NCBI GenBank assembly: GCA_009801015.1
Contig: VHZZ01005035.1
Span: forward strand, 23,323-60,819
From: Silene noctiflora
Lineage: Eukaryota > Streptophyta > Magnoliopsida > Caryophyllales > Caryophyllaceae
DNA length: 37,497 bases
Direction of reading: 5' to 3'
The first letter of the stretch is position 1, and each line of letters opens with the position of its first letter. The notes below the pieces were generated by a model that had not been told where the DNA came from, made no database searches, and saw only the letters and a list, made by a program, of their open reading frames with translations. Below, piece by piece: positions 10,088-19,647 of this stretch. The translations under genes were made by a program, and so were the position numbers.

Positions 10088-10756
10088 GTTGTAAAGGCCC
10101 AACTTCCGCAAAGCTATCAACACGGTTATCATCAGATGAAGCACTTGATTCCTCATCATTGTTATCAACCACTGTCACTCGAAATCTACGACCACATCCC
10201 TGTTCAGCTTGTTTCTTTTTCTACATGTCTAAGCATGGTTTTTTTTGCCAAGTGTAGCAAGTAAGTCTTAGCATGAGCAATAGAAGAGCAAACCCCCTCT
10301 GGAAACAGATCCTTACTTGTCTCAGTGCAGCATTTTCTCTTTCTTGCCCTTATAACAACGTCCTTATTAAGCCCATCAAACTCAGCAGCACAATATGGGT
10401 CAGCAAGACCCATAAAACCATCTGAAATACTTATATTCTTCATACTTTCGCTATTCAAAGCAGCCTGCACCTTAGACCTTTGACCAGCTTCAAGAATCTA
10501 GAAGAAACCACCCTCCATCCTTCGTGCACCACCCCTTGGAGCATAGACCAAATCCCCCTGACTTGTGTGGTCAACACCAGCAGCCTCAGCAAGAACCTTG
10601 TGCTCCCCCACACTAGTAGGCAAATCAGCATCTAGATTAGTAGCATTACCCCTGAAAAGGACCTCCAAAGGTACAAGGGCAGATGATCCCTCCTTAATCT
10701 CAGGACCCACACGAGCAATAGAAGAAGATGTTAAGTTAATAGGGATAGAGCAAACC
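10088..10756 (-). pseudogene. LINE-1 ORF1, C-terminal segment
   Basis: Minus-strand frames read SIPINLTSSSIARVGPEIKE, then KVQAALNSESMKN, DPYCAAEFDGLN and KRKCCTETSKDL, ending DDNRVDSFAEVGPLQ at the hAT junction. A TAG at about 10498 splits it, and there is a frame break near 10204. This Ser/Asp-rich tail without zinc knuckle is typical of the ORF1-ORF2 junction region of plant LINEs. The frame continues at 18490 beyond the copia element and at 9451 beyond the hAT element. Confidence 0.7.
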
Positions 10757-10761
10757 AAAAC
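10757..10761. repeat. target-site duplication of the copia element (left copy)
   Basis: AAAAC, identical to 18485-18489 on the other side of the element. Confidence 0.85.
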
Positions 10762-11344
10762 GAAAGGATTTTGTCAGCATTTAAAACGATTATAATAGAC
10801 AAAACTCCAGGACCATATGCATGTTAGAAATCAGAATTAAACATAAATAAAGAGGGCAATCAAATTACCTCGCAGCAGAATAAATCCGTGAGCAATAATA
10901 TCCAGCAGTATAAGAAAATAAGAACCAGATCTGAATAACCCAAAGATCACTCCAATTGTAGTGCCTCCACTAATATCCACACGTATGAATAGGAGATGCG
11001 ATTTGTATGCTAGTACAAATGGTAGGGTTTATTAAAACTCACAGAGAGAATATGATCATTAAACCGACTCCCATATATCTCTATATATAGGGGAGTAATA
11101 ACTCAATTTCCTAATCAAACCCTTACCTTAATCGCAGCTGGGCCTAATCTAATTAGAGCCCTATTTCCATGTAAATAAGAAACACCATATTCATCTTGTG
11201 TGTGACCCAATGGGCCCGTTTAATTCTACATGAAGCTTTAAACTCATTTAAGATTTGGTCCGTAAGCGGCTTCTAGCAAAACGTTACGGTTACAAAGAAT
11301 ATAAACTGGGTTACCTTAATTGGACTCTAGACATAAATCCGACA
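10762..11344 (-). repeat. copia 3' LTR
   Basis: Minus strand begins TGTCGGATTTATGTC and ends ATCCTTTC. It carries a TATA-like CTATATATAG at about 11081-11090. It is colinear with 17904-18484. The outer ten bases (10762-10771) belong to the LTR, because they match the partner LTR and the exact target copy starts just outside them. Confidence 0.85.
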
Positions 11345-11355
11345 GTCTCCCACTT
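11345..11355 (-). promoter_or_regulatory. copia polypurine tract
   Basis: Minus strand AAGTGGGAGAC directly before the 3' LTR (TGTCGG). This is the usual plus-strand primer of plant copia elements. Confidence 0.75.
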
Positions 11356-12176
11356 GTACTGTGTCCAATTAAAACCGTCTCTTTGCTTCCATTGTTCCAA
11401 TCAAGACTAAGGTAAGAAAAGTGTCAACCTTATATGTCCCAATCATTTTTCTCGGATCTCTGAGTTGATTGTCAAAGCAGACGACTGACAATCACCTTGT
11501 CTGAGCGTGGCCACGCATTTTACAATCCACACTCTTTGAGAGGCCAAAAACAATAAACTCCCTTCAGTAAGGAAGGAACAAATCCCATATTGTCTAACCA
11601 CATCCTATCACATGATCCATAATAAGTCCAACCATTGCCGTTATTGCCACCAGTCACGGCTGACATTTGACAATGTCAAAACAAATTACTTAGCATGTAC
11701 AGAATAGTGAAAACTCAGGTCTAAAAACGGTATATTCACTATTAATTAGTGATAAGAAACTTTACTGACATTAAGCGAATCCTTAGTAAAGTTCTTAACG
11801 GGTCTGTCTAATATATGTTCTCTAACATGTATCTATATGCCTGGTTTGATATCCCAATATTAGGACTTAAGGAACTTAGTCANNAACCAGCTCATATACT
11901 AATCATATTAGGCATTCAAGTGTTCCAATTTAATGCCCTGATTAGNGACTATAANAGAAAACATCATCCAAATAGAGTTCCAAAACNAAGTCACGTACTT
12001 AGTGATCTATTTNATCAATNTAGACTATTNNGGAACAAACATTNAATTAAACAATAAAATGAATAAAATCAAATAATAANTTTATTGAATAAATGAAGTA
12101 AATGTTACATATAGCCAATTAAACATGTCAAATAAACTCCCACTAAAACAAAGATCTCATAATAGGACTAAGACCA
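11356..12176 (-). other. copia 3' untranslated internal region
   Basis: No coding signal between the RNase H stop and the PPT. Scattered unknown bases occur at 11883-11884 and between about 11946 and 12080, which marks low-quality assembly. Confidence 0.55.
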
Positions 12177-14099
12177 CTAGTTAATGCATCCTAGACCAAT
12201 GGCAGCTCTATGACTCTCATGCTTAGACTGCGGGAGAGGCTTTGTTAAGGGATCTACAACATTTGCATCAGTCGGTACTCTGCATATCTTAACATCACCT
12301 CTATCAATAATCTCTCTGATAAAGTGATATCTTCTCTCTATGTGTTCGGATTTTTGATGTGATCTCGGTTCCTTAGCTTGTGCAATAGCACCATTATTAT
12401 CAGAATAAACATCTATGGGGCTAGAAATGCTAGGAATCACTCCAAGTTCACAAACAAATGTCCGAATCCAAACAGCTTTCTTTGTTGCTTCTGAAGCAGC
12501 AATATACTCAGCCTCTGTTGTAAAATTAGCCACAGTATCCTGTTTGGAACTCTTTCAGCTAACAGCTCCACCATTTAGGAAGAATACATATCCAGATTAA
12601 GATCGAGAATCATCTCTATCAGTCTGAAAACTAGCATTGGTGTAACCACTTACAACGATCTCTTCATCTCCACCAAATACCAAGAACATATCCTTAGTTC
12701 TCTTAAGATACTTTAGGATATTCTTTGTAGCTGTCCAATGACCTTCACTGGGATTATTTTGGTATCTACTCGTCATAATCAATGCACAAGCTACATCATG
12801 ACGAGCGCATAACATGGCATACATGATAGAACCTATGGCGGAAGCATAAGAAGTCTTACTTATGTGCTCTTTCTCATCAGGTGTCGAAGTACTCCGAGTC
12901 TTGGTAAGACTAATGCCATGAGATATAGGCAAGAAAGCTTTCTTGGAGTCAGTAATGCTAACCGCCGAATCACCTTATGTATATAAGTACTTTGACTCAG
13001 ACCAATAAGTCTATTAGGTCTATCTATATATATCCTAATGCCCAAGATGTAAGCTGCATCACCCATGTCCTTCATGGAAAAACAACTTCCAAGCCAGTCT
13101 TTAACGGACTGTAGCATTGGAATGTCATTTCCCATTAGGAGAAAGTGATCGACATAAAGAACCAGAAATGCAACTGCACTCCTACTATTCTTCTTGTACA
13201 CACATGATTCTTCTTCATTTATAAGGAAACCAAACTCTTTAATTGCCTGATTAAAACGAAGATTCCAACTCCGAGATGCTTGCTTCAATCCATAAATGGA
13301 CCGTTAAAGCTTGCAAATCTTCCCAGCATGTGTTGTGAAACCTTCAAGTTGTGTCATGTACACATCCTCTTGCATATTTCCATTAAGGAAAGCTGTTTTC
13401 ACATCCATTTGCCAAATTTCATAATCATAAAATGCAGCAATTGCTAGGAGAATCCGAATGGATTTAAGCATCGCTACTAGAGAATAGGTTTCATCATAAT
13501 CAATACCATGAATTTGCTTGAAACCTTTAGTTACTAGTAGCGCCTTATATATATCCACATTTCCATCTATGTCAATCTTCTTTTTGAAGACCCATTTACA
13601 CTCCATGGTTTTAACACCACAGGGTGGATTTACCAAAGTTCATACTTAGTTATGGTACATGGATTCCATTTCGGATTTCATGGCCTCAAGCCATTTTTCG
13701 GAGTCAGAGTCCATCATTGCTTCTTTATATGACCTTTGCTCATCATTCTCTACCAAAAGTAGATCACGATACTCAGTCACTAAGAACCCATATCTCACGG
13801 GATCCTTACCAAAATTAGATCTCTCAGATCTACGTAGGGCGGGTTCCACAGGAGTAGAAACTACAACTCTTTGTAAATCTAAACATTGTTCCTCCTCATT
13901 AGGTGGAGGAATGTCCTATGTCTCTCGAATTTCTTCGAGATCAATTCTACTCCCATTGGTTCCTTTGGAAAAAAAATCTTTTTCCAAAAAGACACCATAC
14001 CGACCTACAAACACTTTGCCCTCAGATGGGTTGTAGAAATAGTACCCTTTAGTCTCCTTAGGATACCCTACAAAGAAGCATTTGTCGGATTTGGTACCA
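12177..14099 (-). pseudogene. copia pol: integrase C-end, reverse transcriptase, RNase H
   Basis: From high to low coordinate: the integrase end (CFFVGYPKETKGYYFYNP), LRRSERSNFGKDP, the RT start (ECKWVFKKKIDIDGNVDIYK), DVKTAFLNGNMQEDVYMTQ (motif A Asp), SIYGLKQASRSWN, and LVLYVDHFLLMGND, where the YVDD catalytic box has become YVDH. RNase H follows with ANFTTEAEYIAASEATKKAV, DVYSDNNGAI and ERRYHFIREI, ending near 12177. Stops fall at about 13916, 13646, 13304 and 12597 (between RT and RNase H). Loss of the second catalytic Asp alone would abolish polymerase activity. Confidence 0.9.
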
Positions 14100-14791
14100 N
14101 NNNNNNNNNNNNNNNNNNNNNNNNNNNNNNNNNNNNNNNNNNNNNNNNNNNNNNNNNNNNNNNNNNNNNNNNNNNNNNNNNNNNNNNNNNNNNNNNNNNN
14201 NNNNNNNNNNNNNNNNNNNNNNNNNNNNNNNNNNNNNNNNNNNNNNNNNNNNNNNNNNNNNNNNNNNNNNNNNNNNNNNNNNNNNNNNNNNNNNNNNNNN
14301 NNNNNNNNNNNNNNNNNNNNNNNNNNNNNNNNNNNNNNNNNNNNNNNNNNNNNNNNNNNNNNNNNNNNNNNNNNNNNNNNNNNNNNNNNNNNNNNNNNNN
14401 NNNNNNNNNNNNNNNNNNNNNNNNNNNNNNNNNNNNNNNNNNNNNNNNNNNNNNNNNNNNNNNNNNNNNNNNNNNNNNNNNNNNNNNNNNNNNNNNNNNN
14501 NNNNNNNNNNNNNNNNNNNNNNNNNNNNNNNNNNNNNNNNNNNNNNNNNNNNNNNNNNNNNNNNNNNNNNNNNNNNNNNNNNNNNNNNNNNNNNNNNNNN
14601 NNNNNNNNNNNNNNNNNNNNNNNNNNNNNNNNNNNNNNNNNNNNNNNNNNNNNNNNNNNNNNNNNNNNNNNNNNNNNNNNNNNNNNNNNNNNNNNNNNNN
14701 NNNNNNNNNNNNNNNNNNNNNNNNNNNNNNNNNNNNNNNNNNNNNNNNNNNNNNNNNNNNNNNNNNNNNNNNNNNNNNNNNNNNNNNNNNN
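14100..14791. other. assembly gap (692 unknown bases)
   Basis: A continuous run of N within the integrase core of the copia element. Long frames spanning it are artefacts. Confidence 0.99.
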
Positions 14792-15138
14792 AAACATCAG
14801 AATGTATAAGGCCTAATAAATCAGCCGCCCTCTCACTGTAACCAGTAAAAGGCGTTTTTGTCATTTTGCCAAACAAACAAGACTCACTTCTCTCAAATGA
14901 TTCAAAATCAAATGAATCCAAAAGTCCATCTTTATGAAGCTTTTGTATGCGTTTCTCATTTATATGACCTAAATGACAGTGCCAGAGATAAGTAGGATTA
15001 GAATCTTTAATTTTTAATCTTTTGGTATTGATGTTATAGACCTGCTTAGTTAAATTTAGAACATATAGTCCATCAACAATATGAGCTTGATAATATAAAA
15101 TACCATTACGCATAATAGAACAACATTTGTCTTTTTAT
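14792..15138 (-). pseudogene. copia integrase N-terminal (HHCC) part
   Basis: The frame contains IVDGLYVLNL, then TYLWHCHLGHINEKRIQKLH (the His pair of the GAG_pre-integrase zinc domain) and SCLFGKMTKTPF, where the family has C-x2-C. Only the first Cys is kept here, as CLFG, so the zinc site is probably spoiled. It is cut by the gap before the catalytic DDE residues. Confidence 0.82.
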
Positions 15139-16290
15139 TCAAATATCAAAGCCATTCATGTCCAAACACGAAACAAAAATAATATTCCTGCTAATGGTAG
15201 GTACATGATAACAATTATCTAGTTCTAACACTAAGCCAGAAGGCAACAATAAATGAAATGTTCCTACAGCTAAAGCAATAACTCTTGCTCCATTGCCTAC
15301 ACGAAGGTCCACTTCACCCTTTGCTGATGATCTAATCCTTTTTAGTTCCTGCACATTGCAACAAATGTGAGAACCACAACCGGTATCTAATACCCAAGAA
15401 GTAGAACAACGAGTAGTAACATTTACTTCTATAACATGAATATCTGAAGTGGAAGCAACACTTCCTTTTTTCACATATTTCAAGTACTTTTTGCAGTTGC
15501 TCTTCCAATGCCCCTTTTTATTACAATAATGACATACATCTTCAGAGGGCTTACCCTTTACTAACTTGGGCTTAGATTTGAGTTTGGCTATATTTGCCTT
15601 ACTCTTACCCTTACCCTTATCTGAACCTTGCTTTTTAAAGCCCTTCCCCTTCTGTATCATCAAAACATTAGGAGTAGGAGCTTTCTTTATGCTAGGCTCA
15701 GCAGTCTTAAGCATCCCATGCAATTCTTTCAGAGATTTGTCCAAGTTATGCATGTTATAATTTAAAATAAAATCATTATAGCTCGGACTTAAGGACTGAA
15801 GCACAATATCAGTAGCCAACTCGTGGCTTATTCCAGCATCAAATATTTCAATGTTATCAAAATAACCTATCATTTTTAAAACACATGGACTAACAGGCTC
15901 ATCCTTTCCCATCTTACAGTCAAAGATGGCCTTAACAGTATTGTACCTTTCAGTTCTTGCTTGTTCCTGAAACATGGCTTTCAGGTTTCCAACAATCTCC
16001 TACGCCAACTCCACATTCTCATAATGCTTCTGCAGCTCAGAGTTCATGGTGGCAAGAATCAGACATCATACATTAGTATTAGCATCAGAATGCTCTTTCC
16101 ACGCGTTCTTAGCGGTGGTATGGGCATTACTATCCGGTTTCATAGGCAATTCCTTCTCAAGGACATATACCTTTTTCTCCTATTTGAGAACAATTCTCAA
16201 ATTACGATACCATTCCAAGAATTTTGAACCATTCAACTTTTCCTTCTCAAGGAGGGAACGGAGAGAAAATGAATTGGTGGTAGGAGACAT
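15139..16290 (-). pseudogene. copia gag and protease
   Basis: The start at ATG 16288-16290 gives MSPTTNSFSLRSLLEKEKLN (gag start 'L-G-NF--W' pattern follows). Stops near 16180, 16070 and 16000 break the first 100 codons. From 15975 a 278-codon open stretch carries the gag domain, a Lys-rich linker, the zinc knuckle CHYCNKKGHWKSNC and the protease motif WVLDTGCGSHIC (DTG active site). The product would have formed virus-like particles and cleaved the polyprotein. It ends at a TAA near 15139, just before the integrase frame. Confidence 0.88.
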
Positions 16291-17366
16291 TATCTACAAT
16301 AGTAAAATATGGAAGTATAAGTGATAAGTTAAATAAGCAACAAATGAATCTTAAACAACTTTAAGACTGTTAAAATTATACATGTAACCCTTATACACAT
16401 ACAATATTCCAAGATCCCAAATACTTATAATTTAAGTGAGCTTTGGCTCATTGCCCAAATTATAAGGATTAAGGTAAACATCTCTATGTTAATTGCATCT
16501 CACATACAACTCTCAGTTTGTTAAATAATCATCTTATGAATTTTAACTACATGCCTCAAAGTTCAAAACTGTTTTGAAAACTTTGTTAAGACAACCCACC
16601 TACATGTGTGGATAATTGTTATCCACCTGCTCAACTTACATAGCCAGAATGCTCTACTTTGGCAGACCCATCACATGATGATATAAGTGTATTACAGTCA
16701 TTAGGTTGGAAATGCATAAACTTAATATTCAGATTGAGGGATTTAAACTTATATGTCTATTATGAATGTATATTAGTGAAAAAAATACATATTATATGCA
16801 TCTCATACATAAAGGAATCAATATTATCATGTGTCAAATTAAAACAAAGGTATATCATTAACATAATCTCAAGATAGATTAATAAAACATTAAAATTTTC
16901 AACTTTTAAATCAAAAACTGCCCAAAACTCAATCGAACCATTCGATTTTGGCCTTAAAACGCAGACCATGCTATGCAGACCTGTTTAGAATGCCATTTAC
17001 ACTCGAAAAACACTATTATCCGTCAAAATATGACGCTAAGATCAGATGAACGCTATATATGAAACAATTTCATTAATTCGTCATCTCTAACATAATCAGA
17101 TTAAATTAGCCGGAAATAAATATTAGTTTAAGAGCAATAACATATATATCAAATATATATTAGGTATGAAATTAGACTAATCAAATTAGTCCCTAATCAA
17201 ATTAGAATTAGCGTAGCCTAAATTAGATTCTTTACATGTTAACCAATTCAATTAGTATTAATACTCTAATTATAATATCAAGTATCACAATTATAATTAA
17301 TATTAATCATGTGAAACTCCCTCATAAGTTATCCAACGCCAATTTCATAAATATAACAACACAAAT

Positions 17367-17540
17367 TCTTGTTTACAACCGTTGTAAACAAGAATAATTT
17401 ACAACGGAGGTATAAATTCATCCAAACCTAACACTTTTTTAGGGGTGATAGTNGTATAAATTCATCCAAACCTAACACTTTTTTAGGGGTGATAGTGCTT
17501 TTCACCCCTTCGTTGTAACTTACAACGGTTGTAAATAAGA
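17367..17540. mobile_element. small palindromic MITE inside the copia leader
   Basis: The ends are inverted: left TCTTGTTTACAACCGTTGTA, right (inverted) TCTTATTTACAACCGTTGTA. The left end folds by itself (CTTGTTTACAAC, C, GTTGTAAACAAG). No target copy could be fixed. Its true length is about 44 bases shorter if the repeat around N 17453 is an assembly error. Confidence 0.5.
17410..17496. repeat. exact 43-base direct repeat flanking one N
   Basis: Bases 17410-17452 and 17454-17496 are identical (start GTATAAATTCATCCAAACCT), separated only by N 17453. This looks like two read or contig ends joined without collapsing their overlap. Confidence 0.8.
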
Positions 17541-17890
17541 CTTACTGATATAACAAACATGGTTACTGTAATAATCAATGCAATTAATGATATACAACAT
17601 GTTTGCCGTCAAATTCAATGAAATATAAAACTTGCGACAAAGCATTTGACAATGTAACATCTTTATGTTCCAAACAATTTGGTCAATGAATCTGATACTA
17701 ACCTTTATCTTTGTAAAGTCATTAGATAAAATTTGCAGAGGGATAAAGCAATAGACAAACGTTAATTCATGTTTAGCAATTAATTAACTAGATTGTCATG
17801 CATACACGATACGCCAAATTAAAACATGCTCGTAAACAATTAATCTTAAACGATTTCAGTTTATTATTCGATTTTTAACATCGTATTTCT

Positions 17891-17902
17891 GCTCTAATGC
17901 CA
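17891..17902 (-). promoter_or_regulatory. copia primer-binding site
   Basis: Minus strand TGGCATTAGAGC, one base after the 5' LTR. It matches the usual initiator-tRNA-Met site TGGTATCAGAGC with two transitions. Confidence 0.72.
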
Positions 17903-17903
17903 C

Positions 17904-18484
17904 TAAAGGGTCTTGTCAGTACTTAAAACGATTATAATAGACAAAACTCCAGGACCATATGCATGTTAGAAATCAGAATTAAACATAAATAAAGAGGGCA
18001 ATCGAATTACCTCGCAACGGAATATCCGTGAGCAATAATATCCAGCAGTATAAGAAAATAAGAACCAGATCTGAATAACCCAAAGAGCACTCCAATTGTA
18101 GTGCCTCCACTAGTATCCACACGTATGAATAAGAGATGCGATTTGTATGCTAGTACAAACGATAGGGTTTATTAAAACTCACAGAGAGAATATGATCATT
18201 AAACTGACTCCCATATATCTCTATATATAGGGGAGTAATAACCCAGTTTTCTAATCAAACCCCTACCTTAATCGCAGCTAGGCCTAATCTAATTAGAGCC
18301 CTATTTCCATATAAATAAGAAACACCATATTCATCTTGTGTGTGACCCAATGGGTCCGTTTAATTCTACATGAATATTTAAACTCATTTAAGATTCGGTC
18401 CGTAAACGACTTCTAGCAAAACGTTACAGTTACATAGAATTTAAACCGGGTTACCTTAATTGGACTATAGACATAAATCGAACA
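17904..18484 (-). repeat. copia 5' LTR
   Basis: Minus strand begins TGTTCGATTTATGTC and ends ACCCTTTA. Colinear with 10762-11344. A CTATATATAG TATA-like box is conserved in both. It is followed outward by AAAAC at 18485-18489. Confidence 0.85.
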
Positions 18485-19354
18485 AAAACAACCTCTTCTC
18501 TCATACCACTCACTTCATTCACCACAACCTCTTCCCTTAACACAAATGTGACTTCAGCATTCCCCCCAATATTCAGTTGCAATTCAGTATTCACCTCAGT
18601 ATTTTCCTCAGATGAAATCAGGTTGATTGCAGCACTATGTCGAAAATCAGAAGAATCATGTGAACTTGGAGCATTAAAATCCACCATGTATTCAGAGGAA
18701 TCAGAATGGGGAGAATCAACATGGCCTGGCTCTGTCTCAGAATCACTAATAACAATCATCTTAGTTGAACCATCAGCATCTATGTCAGCAACATCATTAT
18801 CATGAATCCCCTGATTCTGATCACCCTCTTCAGCAAAATGATACACAATAGGCAATCCCATAGGAGGAGGATCAAAGTTCTGGTTTTAACCTATGTGATC
18901 ATTCTCCATCCTAGCCCATTCCACATCCCTTCCACTCTTGAGAGAATAGCTTCTTGAATCCTCAAATCACGATCTAAAAATCCCCTTGGTCTTCAAGCAG
19001 CAGCATAAGTATGATAAGGATCAGCCATAGGTACTTGATTCAGAACCCCACCCGGGACAGCTTGTGCAATACCCTAAGCAGCATTGTTGGCCTCATTCTG
19101 GCCATCAAAATCCTCTCCCACACTATGAAACTCCTCCTCATTATTGTGATGCACATTATTAGCAACCTCAGCAGCAATAGTAGAAGCAGCTCCCAACCAA
19201 CCACCTACCCCTAAGTGTTCCCCCACAGTATGGCCAATCCCAGCTCCCTGATTACCAAGTCCAACATTCCCAAAGACTTTCCCCTCTTGACCAGTATTAG
19301 TGTTCCCATTTAAATCCTACATCACCACATCAGCATAGTCCCTTATCCCCCATC
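18485..19354 (-). pseudogene. LINE-1 ORF1, middle segment
   Basis: Minus frames give GSRWGIRDYADVVM near 19340, VFGNVGLGNQGAGIGHTVGE, RDLRIQEAILSRVEGMWNG, and a long open stretch MGLPIVYHFAEEGDQNQGIH through DSETEPGHVDSPHSDSSEYM to the copia junction. Several stops (for example near 19322, 19080 and 18990) interrupt. It is Asp/Ser/Glu-rich with no zinc knuckle, so this is the acidic tail of ORF1. The N-terminal RNA-binding part is missing, meaning the LINE is 5'-truncated. Confidence 0.65.
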
Positions 19355-19359
19355 GTGAA

Positions 19360-19545
19360 CCTCCACATTGTTAATCCGGATAAAGGATGCCTTTGGAAAG
19401 TTACGATATACCAGTGTTTAATAAGAATATATATGTGATCCACATTGTTAACCCGTTTTGAGTTTAAATAGATATGTCAGTGTTTAATAAGAATATATAT
19501 GTGATCCGGATAAAGGATGCCTTTGGAAAGTTACGGTATACCTCC
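19360..19545. repeat. interleaved direct repeats upstream of the F-box gene
   Basis: A 37-base unit (GGATAAAGGATGCCTTTGGA and following) occurs at 19376-19412 and 19506-19542. A 30-base unit (CAGTGTTTAATAAGAATATA and following) occurs at 19412-19441 and 19478-19507. The short CCACATTGTTAAYCC occurs at 19362 and 19440. The order is A-B-spacer-B-A, all direct. Confidence 0.75.
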
Positions 19546-19647
19546 TGAGTCCTGACTCCTGTAGATCAGAAACACTATGAATATGTGGAAGATGGTTATA
19601 CTCCTATAAACCCAAATCACGTTGATTGTCCGAACAACATCAAACCT

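Larger units (their letters stand above)
16291..17890 (-). other. copia leader region
   Basis: About 1.6 kb of AT-rich, non-coding sequence between PBS and gag. It contains the palindromic MITE at 17367-17540 and an exact 43-base duplication around a single N at 17453. Short frames inside show no domain. Confidence 0.6.
10762..18484 (-). mobile_element. full-length Ty1/copia retrotransposon, inactive
   Basis: A 7723-base element (692 of them unknown) with LTRs of about 583 and 581 bp in direct orientation and an exact 5-bp target duplication AAAAC. The internal order on the minus strand is PBS, leader of about 1.6 kb, gag, protease, integrase, reverse transcriptase, RNase H, PPT, which is the copia order. 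The LTRs differ at roughly 33 sites by eye (about 5-6%), so the insertion is not recent. Stops in gag and pol and a changed RT active site show that it is dead. The RNase H tail resembles the Tork/Angela/SIRE group, but I cannot fix the lineage. Confidence 0.9.
4050..19354 (-). mobile_element. LINE (plant L1-like), old host element with nested insertions
   Basis: A 5'-truncated, degenerate LINE on the minus strand. The poly-A tail is the T-run at 4050-4070. Going upstream on the minus strand follow RNase H, the zf-RVT region, reverse transcriptase, apurinic endonuclease and the C-terminal part of ORF1. About 9.7 kb of the span is younger inserted DNA (6395-7748, 9460-10087, 10762-18484), leaving roughly 5.6 kb of LINE. 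Many stops and frameshifts show it is dead. The 5' limit near 19354 is approximate: a match of GAACYTCCAC at about 19356 and 4032 may be remnants of the target duplication, but this is not strong. Confidence 0.85.

Noticed and set aside
10762-10771. Treating TG at 10772 as the copia LTR end
   Set aside because: The flanks then do not form a target duplication and ten shared LTR bases are left out.
13886-15113. Long open frames across 14100-14791
   Set aside because: They are open only because the stretch is unknown bases.
4032-19370. GAACYTCCAC as target-site duplication of the first LINE
   Set aside because: Nine of ten bases match but the copy is not adjacent to the poly-T end; too weak to fix the 5' boundary.
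19585-19647. F-box protein start at 19585
   Set aside because: The codon there is GTG. The first in-frame ATG is 19648; the open frame upstream may be a spliced exon or chance.
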